A DNA stretch of 29,145 nucleotides, taken from positions 56,558 through 85,702 of the forward strand of contig QZLH01000305.1 in the NCBI GenBank assembly GCA_003833135.1, given 5' to 3'. Source of the DNA: Oehlia diaphana. Lineage: Eukaryota; Glomeromycota; Glomeromycetes; Glomerales; Glomeraceae. A program made the position numbers and the translations under genes. The notes below the pieces were generated by a model, which worked only from the letters and a program-made list of their open reading frames with translations, ran no database searches and had not been told where the DNA came from. Positions 1 through 11,756 of the stretch are shown here, one piece after another. Position 1 is the stretch's first letter, and each line of letters opens with the position of its first letter.

Positions 1-38
1 AAAATAATTTTTTTTTTTTTTTAAAATTTAAAAAAATT

Positions 39-85
<47 letters not shown>

Positions 86-2140
86 CTTGTTTCCATGTTT
101 GTTTTTTTTTTTTTTAATCTTTGTAAGAGGTTCGTGAGAGGTTTGTGAAATGTTTTAATGAAGAGGTCTTCGAACAATTCATAAACCATTAATTATTACC
201 CAGAATTTTTTTTTTTTTTTTTAACGAAAACTCAAATTCTTTTTAACATACACATAGAATTATTTTTATTTATTTTTTTTTTTGTTCTCTCTCTCCTTAA
301 AAAATATTTAATTTGATGTATTATAATAATAATAATAATAATTCGGTGTTGTGGTATTTGCGATTGTACAATAACATAATAAAAATGGTCTAGATTATTT
401 TAAATATGTATAAAAAGGACAGATTAAAAACAATGTCTTCCTTTCTTTTAGATCAATTAAAAGAAAAAGGAAAAGTGAAAAAGTGATAAAATAATAATAG
501 GGATAATAATGTGATAAATAATAATTAATTAATAATAATTTAAAAAAAATAATAATAAAATTTTTTTAAAAAAAAAATCTTGTATTTTAATGGTAACAAA
601 AAAGTCATAAGAAAATGCGCGCATTTTTTAATCGCATTTTATGCCATGATGACGATATGACGCTTTAACGAACCAAAAAATAAAAAAAATAATCTAATTT
701 AAGTAAATGATTGGATTCTTTTTGAATAATTTTTTTTAACGAAAAAAAAATATATATACTTTATATGGAAATAATTGTTATTACTTGAAAGGAACTCTTG
801 ACAAGAAGTTCAAAAATACCTCCTTTTCTATATTTGTAATAAAAAAAAAAAAATATTCTTAAATTTTTTTAAACTTTTTATGTGAAAAAACCCCGCCAAG
901 AAAAAACGAACCCCTCATAAGTTATAACTTATTATGGAAATAATGCAATATTATGAAATATTTTGATTTACTCTTTTGTTATGCTTTTCCTTTTTTTAAT
1001 CTACTCTATTTATTTGTCAGGTTAGAAAAAAAGTCAAGAGCCAAGGAGCCAAGAAATAGTGGATTTTCTAATTTTTCCTGAATGATTCTTTGTTATTGTT
1101 TGTAGGAGAGATGATAAAATATTTTTTTTTTCGAAATGACCACGGATAAATGATATTGGATGAATGATTACGATAGGATTTATTATTAGGATAATTATGG
1201 GATAAATTACTACTATTGCTTCTACTACTAAAGATAATTTATTCGGACTACAAAAAATAAAATAAGTATAAAAGTATATTAATTGTTATTTATTTCATAT
1301 AAACATACAAATTAAACGTTTACATGAATTACATCATGTTTGTGCAACAGAAAATTCCATCAAATCTATTTTTAAACATATATCAATGATAATTAAGCGC
1401 ATATACAGTATATAACGCATAAAGTACAATATATATCACAGTAATATATAACAGTAATATACAGTATAACATTATATAACAACATTTATACATTTATACA
1501 TTTATACAACATTATACAACAGTTTATATAACAGCATATATAACATTTTATAACAATACATAAAATAATCCCTCTCTTTATTTTTTTTTAAAGTGTAAAT
1601 ACATTAAACATTATATTTCACATTATACATTTATATTTTGTAATACGGAACTTTCGTTCGAAGAATATAAACCAAAAAATTTTCACATAATTTATTAATG
1701 TAGTCTGGTTTATAAATTATTGAAACAATGAATTTATTTCGGATAATTCCCAAATAAATCCACCTTTTGTTGTGATAAAATTTTTGTTGTAACCTTATTT
1801 GGTATTTCTATTTTTAGATCCCTGTAAAAACAAATAGATGTGTTATTTTTAAAATCAAAAAAAATAAATTTTTTTTTGGCATGATTTTTTTTTTCTTTCT
1901 GAATCTTTTTGAAATTGTATGTAAAAAAAAAATTATCCTTTCTCTAAAGAAAATGTTACAGTAAAAAAAGTAAATATTTATAAATTGCAACATACAGTGG
2001 CTTCGTTAGATTTTCCGGTAAAGAAAAAATTTTTATTTTAAGTCACATCGAGATTCTCTCTTATCCCATATATTTTTTTTTATTTTAAAAAAAACAGATC
2101 GTAATTGAGATTTGTAGAAGTTAGAAATTTGAGATTGTGA
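1..2140. other. AT-rich DNA without a recognisable gene
   Basis: Very AT-rich sequence with long T and A homopolymers (strongest in 1-130) and a TAA microsatellite near 326-342. I see no open frame with protein-like composition on either strand, no RNA gene, and no transposon ends. The stretch 1430-1560 is listed separately as a short degenerate repeat. Confidence 0.6.
1430..1560. repeat. Degenerate ATAACA/ATTTATAC tandem repeat
   Basis: Closely spaced variants of ATATAACA, ACAGTATA and CATTTATA follow one another. CATTTATA occurs several times in direct succession near 1482-1506. It is a low-complexity microsatellite-like array with no coding content. Confidence 0.6.
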
Positions 2141-2147
2141 TAAGTCA

Positions 2148-2215
2148 TGTGACGCGTTATCATCGCGATATATATATAGTAAAGTCGACCCTCAGACATC
2201 ATAATCATTGATCAC
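2148..2215 (+). promoter_or_regulatory. Promoter-like patch: MCB box and TATA box
   Basis: ACGCGT at 2152-2157 matches the MluI cell-cycle box bound by MBF-type factors in fungi. It is followed after about 12 bp by a perfect TATATATATA at 2169-2178. About 30 bp downstream the base composition relaxes to CAGACATCATAATCA, a plausible start region. The sequence shows the motifs directly; the promoter role is inference. No clear reading frame follows on the + strand, so the product, if any, may be non-coding or have a long 5' leader or intron. Confidence 0.35.
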
Positions 2216-2596
2216 AATTACGAAATCACGTAAAGTAAAAACAAATAAAAAAAAAAAAGTTTTTTCTTGAAGGAAAACTTTATTTTTAAATAAAAAATAT
2301 ATATCTATAATTAAAAAATTTTCAATCATTTTAAAAATAAATTGGAGAACAAAAACTAAAAATCTATTTCAAGATTAAAAATTTAGGCCAATTAATAATC
2401 AAAAATCCGTAAACCGTAAACAAGATTTTTTTTTTTTTTTTTCGTTCTAATTCACGTGAAAGTCTTTTTTCTTAAAAAGAACAATTTTAAACTTTTTTTT
2501 TTTTTTCTTCATTTGATGATGACGATAGTGACGGAACAATCCGAAAAATATTGATAAATTGATGGTGTAACATCTTGGCGATAATTACTTGCGTTA

Positions 2597-2668
2597 TGTT
2601 TAAATATGTTTAATGCGATCAAATAGATTAATAGATATTACTCTAAACATATTTAAACATATTACAAG
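2597..2668. repeat. Imperfect inverted repeat
   Basis: TATGTTTAAATATGTTTA on the left is mirrored by TAAACATATTTAAACATA on the right, about 30 bp apart. The outer flanks ACTTGCG and CAAGCGAAGT also pair partly. The DNA could fold into a hairpin. No transposon target duplication is visible. Confidence 0.6.
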
Positions 2669-3036
2669 CGAAGTTATTTTACGTGATATCGTGATATCGT
2701 GATGTCGTGATATATATTATATTTAATTATATTGATCGTAATTTTATATTTATTTATATTGATATTTATATTAATCCTTTAACAAGTAGAATCTCTTTTT
2801 TTATTGTTAACCAATTTTGATACAAGTCAGGGTACTAATACTTGGGGCTCCCCAAAATATTTTTAAGACTGAATATTAATTAGTAAATTTTAAATCATAT
2901 CTATAACAAGAAGTCCCCCCCCCAAGTTCCCAAGATCAAAAGATTATGCCGATTGACGCAAAATATTTAACACATATATTAAAATATCAAATAAATGCAG
3001 TTAATATTTTTAACATTTTCTTTTCAATATGTATTT

Positions 3037-3125
3037 GGATGTATTTGGATGTATTGTAATGTATTCTAATGTATTCTGATGTATTCTGTGTATCCTGATG
3101 TATTCTGATGTGCTCTGATGCGTTT
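3037..3125. repeat. Minisatellite, unit about TGTATTCTGA
   Basis: Eight or more degenerate units of the form TGTATTTGGA, TGTATTCTAA and TGTATTCTGA run head to tail. The units drift gradually along the array, as expected for slippage. No coding content. Confidence 0.75.
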
Positions 3126-3448
3126 TAAAAATATGCTTTGACCAAGTTAATCCTCCAGAACCATTTTTTTTTTTTTTGAATCACATGATTATTAATTAAA
3201 CATTTTAAATGTACTTCTTATTATGTATAACGTGCTTGTGAAGTGAAACATTTAAATGTTTTAAAATATTTTGTAATAAAACGTAATAATTATAAAAATG
3301 TGCCCTAATAACGTTAAAAAAAAAAAAAAGAAAAAGATTTTAAAAGAATGTGTTTATCATTATTGCATTATTTTGCGAACAGCCCATTACGATTATTACA
3401 ATGATTGTTACACTGTGATTAAAGAATATATTTTTGGTTAAAATATTA

Positions 3449-4640
3449 GATAGTTCTCGTACCGAATTTGGTTTTAAATTATCATTTACAGATTACAAAT
3501 CATATCCGTTATTAGTAATTGGATTCCAAGTTGATCGTTTTGTACAACACAAAACTATAATCATTCTCATTTAAAAAATGTAAAAAATAAATGAACTATC
3601 AAATAAGGAATAAAATAAAAAAAAAAAATGATCTTAAATGAAAGGGAAACAAATTATAATTCTAATTTATATATAATTTATATAATTTATATGTAAAACA
3701 ATTGATGTTACCACGATAAACATGTGCATGATCGTTATGAAGCTCCGCTGCCTCCGCACTACACTAGTTTAATTATTGCCATTTTCAAAATTTATGCGCT
3801 TTTCCGTATATTTTCTGAATAATTACCGACATTAAATCTGACATAACCTGACATAGCCCGACATAGCCGACATAAAACCTGTTATAACTCGATATAAACT
3901 GATATAACTGATATAACTCGATATATAACTCGATATAACTTTTGAGTTTTACTGCCTGATTTTGTTTGTCTTTTTGTTTAGGCTTATATCCTGATTTGGT
4001 CCGGAAAAAAAAAATTTTTCCACTTCCATCATCATACCTTTAAACAAGGAAACAGAATTAAAAGGTATTGTTTATTGATATTATCATTATTATCATGATT
4101 CTATTATCATATCTATTATCGCATTCCGTTACACCGCATTGAGTGATTTTTAAATAACTCGAACTGAACTTGATTTGTATCTTTTGAAGATTATAATAGT
4201 AATTGGGCTTTTTAATTGGCCAGCTGATCGATTTGTACAACATAAGATTTCTGGAATCTATTTGCAAATCAATATGATTTCTAGATTTCTAGATACTGTA
4301 CGTGCGTTATTGTTATGAAAACCATTCTCATCGTGTCATTTACGCCAATTGTTTGTTTCATTTTAAGTTCGAACCTTTTTTTTTTATTTTTTTAACAAGG
4401 TATATTGGTAATGAAGGCATTTTGATGATATAACGAAAAATTTCTGTTTCTATATTTTATTGATATTACGTACGTCAGTGCGTGATTAATCGCATTGCCA
4501 TAAAAAAAAAAACTTTTATATATTTTTATTTTTTTTGTAAAATAAAATTGGTTTGAATGGTTTCAAACCGAATTTAGACTCACTTAATACTGATTTATAC
4601 TGACCAGAGTTGTCGTTTTGTACAACACAAAATAAAAAGT
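3449..4640. repeat. Three dispersed copies of a TTGTACAA-centred motif
   Basis: GTTTTGTACAACACAAAA or a close variant occurs at about 3530-3555, 4222-4245 (ATTTGTACAACATAAG) and 4609-4632. Each copy is preceded by a similar stretch (GTTGATCG, GCTGATCG, GTTGTCG). The core TTGTACAA is a perfect 8-bp palindrome, as expected of a dimeric DNA-binding site. Copies one and three also share an upstream ACCGAATTT. They could be worn copies of one short repeat or a set of binding sites; the sequence does not decide. Confidence 0.5.
3835..3955. repeat. Minisatellite, units GACATARCC / GATATAACTC
   Basis: The array begins with GACATAACCT and GACATAGCCC units, then grades into CTGATATAACT and CTCGATATAACT units. 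Unit length is roughly 9-13 bp. Nothing coding overlaps it. Confidence 0.7.
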
Positions 4641-4740
4641 TCATTTTTTTTTTTTCATTTCCCAAAAAAATAATAAATAAACAAAATAAATCTGAAATAC
4701 AATAAATAAACAACAAATCCTGGTGATACAAGGATTCTAT

Positions 4741-6032
4741 ACGTAGTATGAGATTATCATAATTATTCCGCTTTCAAAAGTTTTGAATGAAGTGGACTTA
4801 TTTGATCATAAATACTGAAATAGTATTATTCCTTTATTAAATATTTCACTTAGATTGATATTTTATTAATTGATAAAACTAATGAATTGAAGAGATGTAC
4901 GAAGAACCTCATCTTATGTATATAGAAGTATTGGTACATTAAATCTTTGATTAAATTTTTTTAAGATTTATTCATAAAATAATTAAAAAAGCTTTAAATG
5001 GTTGTTTTTTAATTATATAAATTTAACAACATTATATCATACATTATTATATCATACATTATTATATCATACATTATTATATCATACAAGATATTATACA
5101 AGAATTTCTAGATATACAAATACAAAAATCAAGATTAACCTAGAATTATAAAGATTTGAACTTGTTGTTTGCCCATCAACTATGTGTAACAAAAATTATA
5201 TGATAAATTTATTATAAAATTTGACAGATTCTAAATAAAAATAATCTTATATATAAATTTTCATAAGTTTATATAAGATTTTTCCAATAATTTCAGTTAT
5301 TTCAGTTATTTCAGTAATTTCAGTAATTTGTAATTAAAATTTTTTTTTTATATAATTTTCTTATTTGAATTTATTCAAATTTATTATTATGTATAGTTTT
5401 ACATAACAATTACACAAATTACACTCTTAATTAATTGTAGAATATACAATTTTAAAATGTTTTTAAAAATAAACTTTTAAATATTAGTAATATTGGTGTT
5501 AACTGTTAACTGATGAGATCAGAGCATCATATCCAAATCTGAATAATTAATTGAATATCTAGTTTGATTTAATTTTTTTTAAAAAGATTTTTTATTTTTA
5601 ATGTACACATGAGTGACATGATACAATTGACACATCCCTGGGTGAATTCGATTTCTCGAATGATATTTGTATGATATAACGAATTCATCGTTAAATAAAG
5701 TAGTACATACATTAAAGAATCCGATTTTGAATAATTTAAAAATTTTTTAAATATCCATAGTTTAAAGCAAGTATATTTATTGTTAATATAATTATTTTAA
5801 TTATTATTTTTTTTTTAAAAAAAAAAAAGAAAGAATTAATACAAAATTTATATTTTTGAAGTTAACGCATGATTGGGCATATATTAAAATTACACGAATT
5901 TTACTGCGCGACGTACAACTAAGATCATCTGACCTGACGAATTTAAATAAGCGAGGACTATGCTCAGATCAATCAGATCACTTTTTACGATAAAAAAAGA
6001 AACCTTACAAAACAAAATGAGTGTTAACCTAA
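4741..6032. other. Gene-free AT-rich DNA
   Basis: No protein-like frame and no RNA gene is visible. It contains the 15-bp tandem repeat at 5029-5085 and a short ATTTCAGTT-type repeat around 5290-5330. From about 5900 the base composition becomes less AT-rich, leading into the degraded coding region that follows. Confidence 0.55.
5029..5085. repeat. 15-bp tandem repeat, three exact copies
   Basis: ACATTATTATATCAT is repeated exactly three times at 5041-5085 and is preceded by a 12-bp partial unit. Exact identity in such AT-rich DNA suggests recent slippage. Confidence 0.9.
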
Positions 6033-8930
6033 AAAATAACCAAAATAACCCTGTCTGATATCAGTACAAAACTCGTTCTCCACATATACCGGAGAACCTC
6101 CAGGCAAGGGAATCTTATTGATCTTTGCGAGGCAATTAAAGCAAAGAAGCTACAAGTACTCTTTGAACAACTGACATTAAACACATTATTCTGAACGTTA
6201 TTTTTTTTTCAAGAAAAGCTGTAATAATAGCTTTAAGAAATTAGTTCATTTATAATGATATACTTTGATTTCTTTTTTAAAAAAAAAATGTTTAAAAATA
6301 ATCTATATAAAATATTGATAATTAACATCAGAATTCATCAAAGTTCTAGGTATGTCAACTTTGTTTATAATAGAAATGTGATTTGATCAGTTTGAGAAGT
6401 TGTAGTAATTCTGATTATATCTTTTCTGTATATCTATATTTCTTTTATCTTATCAGAAGCAACAAGTTCAGCTACTGCAACTAGTACATCAACGATGATG
6501 GGAATTTATATGAGAAAGAACATTTCTATTCATTTACGAATATGGTAGCTAATGATGATGTTAGTTCTTTTGTTAGTGATACATTAAAGGTACGAGCCCA
6601 GATGTAGTTTATTTAAGGTGTATATTATGTACTTTACTACTCTTTATCTAATGTGTGAGTCTTGCGCTTGTTAAATGTATGGTTCATATCTAAATACATC
6701 TTTTATCATACTAGGTAACTTCACTACTCATCAACAACAATAGGTCGTTAGTTGTTCATGCTTGTTCACTTATTAAGTTGATACTCTTTATTTATTTTAT
6801 TTAAACATTAATAAGTTCAAGTATCTTCTAACAAAATATGGGTCCGTTATAATGGTCAAATTTTCTTCTTCAGATAAATTGCCTTAGAGAGTTTAGACAT
6901 ATGTAATGTGGATGAATTAAACTTGAGTTGAAAAAGTTTATTGAAAAAGTTCAGAAAAACCCTTCGTGTTATATTTGGGAGATTTGTATAAGTTTAAAAG
7001 CTTCTGTCTATGAATTTTCTTCAAAAAAAAAAAAAATAAATAAAATAAAAATAAAAATTACAAGAAAATTAAAAGAAAGTTTTCAAACTTAAACGAAACT
7101 TACTCAATCCTCAGAGTTGAAGCTGAATAATATCTACAAAAAAAGAAATATTGGCAACACGTTGAGTATTTTATCTTCAATTTCTTTCTTTAGAATCGAA
7201 TATCTATTATGATGATGAACAAGTTAAACTTAAAGTCATTCATTGGTGCCAAAGTATAACTTTGGAGATAATTCCATATACAAACATTATCACCAAATCG
7301 GAAGATCATATGTCAGGGTGGATTTTATACATACAAAAGAAAATGCGTAATTGGTAAGAATAATATACTAGATATATTTATTGTAGTTGAGTATTCACTG
7401 TTTTACTGTTTGTGGCTTTTACTTATATAGATTTATATTTTTTTTTTGAAATAAGTAAAGGAGGTATATCTACCAGAGAAATAATTGTGAAAGCATCTGG
7501 ATTCTGGAAATAATGAATTTTACTTTTGATAATCAAACGTGTACATAGGAATACTTGATTGTGACAAGCAAGGAGATGCTCAAACTATTCAATTCATTAC
7601 TGAAAATACTGCCTTTAACTGTACAATTATCAAATACTTTACAAAATCCTTCTAACATGTCATCATCATCATCAAGTACTTTACACGAACACCTTCTAAC
7701 GCGAAATCATCATTACTGAGTAGGAAATGATAATCAAGAATCGAGCCTGCAACATCTAAAATCTACACAAACATTTTATTGCCTCAAAATTTCCTTATAT
7801 ACGCTTACTTTAATGTGAGTATATTGATAGATTAAAATCGAAGCATCAAATAAAAAAAAATAATATGCGAAAGAATTATTTAGAGCAAAAACTTTTGTGG
7901 AAAATGAAATATAAAATGAAATATTGGCACCTTTATTAGCCCGCACTGAGCTACACCAGGCATCATAGCAAATGCATAAAGAAATTCTTGAAAAAGCATT
8001 TAATATAGATTATGCAGATAAAAAAATGAAATTGTAGATAATTTCTTAACCATGAGTACAAGACTTGGAAAGATGATGCTAATGTTCATGATCACTACGT
8101 TATTTCATGAGAGTTTGGAATCAATATATTGTTAATATTGCCTGTCCACCCTTAACCGGTACAGAAGACTCATATCATGCACTCTGGGATGCACTCATAA
8201 TTAAATTAATTATTATTGGATGACCGAAATACTTCTAAAAATACATCGACAGGTTCATGCCGACCTGAACCCCATTCACTCGTCAAATAATTATGATATA
8301 GCCTTTTGCAATGAATTAAATGACAGATTTGGACAGAAACAAGTAATTATGATTTGAACTTAGTAAATATTGCTGATTCATTAAATTTATATTTCTGTCA
8401 TCCCACTTAGTTCACAAGGAAGCGATTCATCATAGACAGATAAAGATTTATTGGATTTGGAGTCATATCAGCCAATTGCATAGTGCAATATTTCAAAGTT
8501 CCGGTTACGGAAAGTCACAACTGATTAAAGAAGTGAACTAAAAAAATTCCTACTATTTAGTATTTGTCTTCAGAATGCAAATAGTTTAGATATCCTTCAT
8601 GTAGATTATGTATAAGTGTTAATTAGTATGGATCTATTTGAATAAGTAGTTGAGCTGTAAAGGTATAGTAATTGGTAATAAGTTGCTAATCACCTATAAA
8701 TTAATACCATTATTACGCAGTTGATTATCAAGTTGAATTAAACTTGTTTTTACTGATAATGGATAATATCAGTCTGAAAGAACCGTCGATATGTTCCTTA
8801 TTGGCCCCTTCTCTGAATACGTTATTCATCAAGAAACTCAAGCACCATTCTTTATCATCAACAGGATCAGAACTTCAGAAGCTATTTTCTGTATTTGTCA
8901 AACTACTATGAATTAAAAATAAATGGCAGA
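6033..8930 (+). pseudogene. Degraded multi-exon gene, unrecognised
   Basis: Several + strand pieces translate into mixed-composition, protein-like sequence, unlike the surrounding low-complexity DNA. They are 6033-6194 (includes NLIDLCEAIKAKKLQVLFEQ), 6458-6589 (includes DDGNLYEKEHFYSF, one stop at 6482), 7194-7353 (includes VKLKVIHWCQSITLEIIPY), about 7540-7650 (ILDCDKQGDAQTIQFITENT), about 8040-8110 (YKTWKDDANVHDHYVIS) and about 8750-8910 (VDMFLIGPFSEYVIHQETQ). The 6458 piece has a TTATCAG acceptor and an AAG/GTACGA donor. The 7194 piece has a TTCTTTCTTTAG acceptor and a GTAAGA donor, so real exons are likely. Stops and frame changes between pieces show that the gene is dead. I do not recognise the family, and it may be more than one gene. 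Confidence 0.45.
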
Positions 8931-9404
8931 ACATTCAGATTATACAGCAACAAGCTTTGAAAAGTATATGAAATTTTTTTGAAAAATAAGGATTTTAAGA
9001 AAAATTTTAGGTACTATTGCAACATATTTACTATAGCTATTATTACTATTATAAAACTTAATGAATAACTGGTATATTATACATATTTGACTGGTCTGCT
9101 GATTTGAATTATTTGCAATTATTTTACCAAATTTTTTGATGCAAAAATTTTTATCACAATTAAATTTCAAAATTATAATATATTCTTTTAGTTTTAATAA
9201 TTTATTATAATTAATAGATAATAGTTGTAATAATAATAATAAGTTAATAACAAATAACTTATAAATTATATTAATAAACAAATATATATAAAAGATCTTA
9301 CCTAATTATATAAAAATTATTTATATTTACACATTTTTATTTTTAAACTAATAATAACTAATAATTTAAATTTTTTTTTTTTTGCAAGGTAATTTATGAT
9401 GTGA
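8931..9404. other. Gene-free AT-rich DNA
   Basis: Very AT-rich with stacked TAATAAT runs. A 113-codon minus-strand frame exists, but its translation is almost only Ile, Leu, Asn, Lys, Phe and Tyr, as expected by chance in such DNA. Nothing else is visible. Confidence 0.55.
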
Positions 9405-9968
9405 CACCCGCCGCCCATAGGATAAAAATTTATCGTATGTTGCCACCAACGTGGTGAGAGTTCTTAAAATAACATCGCTTGGTTAGAACAAAAATTAAGA
9501 CAAAAATTAAAATTTCTTACTAGAATTTCAATTTGCGATAGTTTCTCTACATTTTATTTATTTAACCAATAAAATTATTGGGGCACGTTTTACTCATAAG
9601 AAAACGGCAAAAAGAATATGTTAAGATTTGTTGATGAATTTAATTATTTATTATCTTTATTAAAAATTAATTGGACTGGAATAAACTGGAATGTGGAAAT
9701 CTTGTCGAAAACCACTCCTTTTTATAACAATTTAAGAAAACTATTTCTACTATTTCTATCTTTCTATATTATCATGTGACTATCTCGTGACTAAACTAAA
9801 CTAAACTATAAATAAAATTATTCTAAAAATAAATAACTATAAATAATATTGTGTAACTATATTCTATCATTTCTTTTTAACTTTTCTGGTTAAATATTAT
9901 TCCTTCGGTTAAATGTTTACCCATCGGCTAATTATTTATCCGTTAATTAATTTTTGGTTATTACAATG
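9405..9968 (-). mobile_element. Worn fourth copy of element E
   Basis: The segment lines up in order with the minus-oriented E copy at 10785-11502. CATCGCTTGGTTAGAAC near 9463 matches TCGTTGCTTGGTTTAG. TTTTACTCATAAGAAAACGGC near 9588 matches TTTTACTCATAAGAAAAGGC. TCCTTTTTATAA near 9717 matches the same word at 11190. The end TTTTTGGTTATTACAATG matches TTTCTGCCTACTACAACG. Spacing between these anchors is similar (129 versus 115 bp). The copy is much more diverged than the other three, so it is probably older. Confidence 0.55.
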
Positions 9969-10183
9969 AGTTTATTAATTATATGTAAGAATATAGAAAT
10001 ATCTATTATATAACAAATTTATTAAAAAACTTCAAACCAGTTTCTTATCTATAAGATTATTTTCTACAATCTGTGCCTTACCATCACCTATTATAAAAGT
10101 AAGAAAATTTAAATATTATTACATTTAATCAGAAAAAATTAACTGTTAAGTTCAAATTATCTTTTATACTTAAATAAGGTTAT

Positions 10184-10634
10184 TTAGCAAGTTAAATCTA
10201 CTTGTATTTTAATTTTTATGAAGCTAAGTATGATATTTATATAGAAAAGCATATTTTTTATAATGGTAATAGCTTTTAAATTTTTTACTTTTTCATTTAC
10301 AATTTCAGAGTATAATTACACCACTTTAGTCAAATAAAATTGACTTTTTAAATTAATTGAAAGTTGTTTAGAAAGGCCAAAACTATTTATATATAATTTT
10401 TATGAATGTGAATATAATACTTATAAAGAAATATGCATTTTTCATAATAGTACTAACTTTCAAATTTTTCATTTCTCCATTTACAACTTCAAAGCGTAAT
10501 TACATCCCTTTTATCAAATAAAATCAATTTTATATATTAATTAATAATTATTCAGCAAGGTTAAAACTACTTACATATTAATTTTTATGGTTATAAGTAA
10601 AATACTTATAGAGAAATTTACATTTTTTGTAATA
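10184..10634. repeat. 184-bp tandem repeat, about 2.4 copies
   Basis: The word AATTTTTATG(A/G) recurs at 10211, 10395 and 10580, a period of 184-185 bp. The surrounding sequence (AGCAAG-TTAAA-CTACTT before it, ATTTACAA-TTC and CACC/CATCCCTTT after it) repeats with it. The third unit is interrupted by the pogo-like element at 10635-12440. Sequence resembling the rest of the unit (GTATTAATTTTAAAATTT) resumes right after that element at 12443. No coding content is seen. Confidence 0.8.
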
Positions 10635-10784
10635 CAGTCAACTCTCTCTAAGTGTATCCCCTTAGGACTAGATATGAATGTGCACTTATAGAGGATGTAC
10701 ACTTATATAATTTTATAAAATTTCATGTGATATATAAAAAAATTATACTTATTATTGTTTATCTGTTATTATATTATATGCCGT

Positions 10785-11502
10785 TTTAACGTTGTCGCCC
10801 TCATCTGTCACCTGATGATGTCAAGGTTCAGTGAAATCCAGAAATTGTATCTTCGTTGCTTGGTTTAGTTGTATTTGTTAATGAACGAAATGTGAGTGTT
10901 CCTTTTCATTAGTAATCCTCTCCAGATTTCGTCATCCACTTTTGTCTTCAATTATTGCACTCCTTTGATTCTCTCCTATTTCTTACTATTGGTAATGTAC
11001 ATTCAGACTCATAGAACTACTACGTTCAGGCCTTTCACATATACCTTTCAATCATGAACAATTGACTACGCACTTTTACTCATAAGAAAAGGCTAAAGAA
11101 TCGAGTCAAAATAATTAAAGGGTTCAAAATATTTATTTTATTTTTCAATTTTAAAATCTAATGCTTGATTATCAAGTCAAAAGTTAGTCCTTTTTATAAT
11201 CAAATCAAAATAAATAATAATTGACGTGCAAAGAACTATGTAATACTAAACATTACATATAACCAGTTTATACTCATATGATAGGAGTTAAATTATTGAT
11301 TGTCTACAAATGATCAACCTATCCCAATTTGTAAAATCTAAATCTAATTGGTCAACATTCTGAATTTTAAAATTCACTTAACTGATGATCTGCGTTACTG
11401 TTGTCACTTATTCTAATTTACTGCGCCTCTATTATTAACTACTTAACCAATTTCTGCCTACTACAACGTCATAAACTGCAGTGAGATATTGGGATAAAAC
11501 TG
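10785..11502 (-). mobile_element. Element E, copy 1 (minus orientation)
   Basis: Read on the minus strand this copy runs from ACGTTGTAGTAGGCAG to GGCGACAACGTT. It matches copies 2 and 3 in order along its length, for example GGCGCAGTAAATTAG, TTTTACTCATAAGAAAAGGC and GCAACCAAGC-type words. The ends are short inverted repeats of the form (A/G)CG(C/T)TGT. Together with copy 2 it makes the carrier element a long foldback. No clear target duplication and no transposase are seen, so the superfamily is unknown. Confidence 0.75.
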
Positions 11503-11756
11503 CAGCGATATGCACTTGCACAGCAAAAATTGCATTACGTTTATTAACAAAAATCATGTTCCACTTTATTTTATAAAATTTATTGGTGGATCAAGAGTTG
11601 AAATCACGTGTGTGCATTTAGGAAATATATTTAATATGTATGGTTCAGAAAATTTACTGCACAGTGTTAATAAAAAGGGTGCACTTAACTACTAAGTTCC
11701 AAACTCAGGACTGAGCTTGGAAGTGTACTTACAGGAGAAGTGTACTTATAGAAGAT

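Larger units (their letters stand above)
2216..4740. other. Non-coding AT-rich DNA with scattered short repeats
   Basis: No frame here looks like protein. The small minus-strand frames near 4058-4267 and 4516-4731 have low-complexity, leucine/tyrosine/lysine-rich translations without any motif. The stretch does hold an inverted repeat (2597-2668), two minisatellites (3037-3125 and 3835-3955) and three copies of a TTGTACAA-centred motif, each listed separately. Confidence 0.5.

Noticed and set aside
4366..4378. AGTTCGAACC, resembling a tRNA B box
   Set aside because: No A box and no foldable acceptor, D or anticodon arms on either strand.
4058..4731. Two minus-strand reading frames of about 70 codons
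   Set aside because: They overlap repeated non-coding motifs and have low-complexity translations; no splice structure links them.
5029..5085. Regular repeats that might suggest a CRISPR array
   Set aside because: Units are 15 bp, directly abutting and without spacers; a simple tandem repeat in a eukaryotic context.
8940..9281. 113-codon minus-strand reading frame
   Set aside because: Composition is almost only Ile, Leu, Asn, Lys, Phe and Tyr in very AT-rich DNA, with no motif; best explained by chance.
11510..11695. 61-codon frame inside the pogo-like element
   Set aside because: It lies in the carrier's non-coding interior, has no transposase motif, and the carrier is a MITE.
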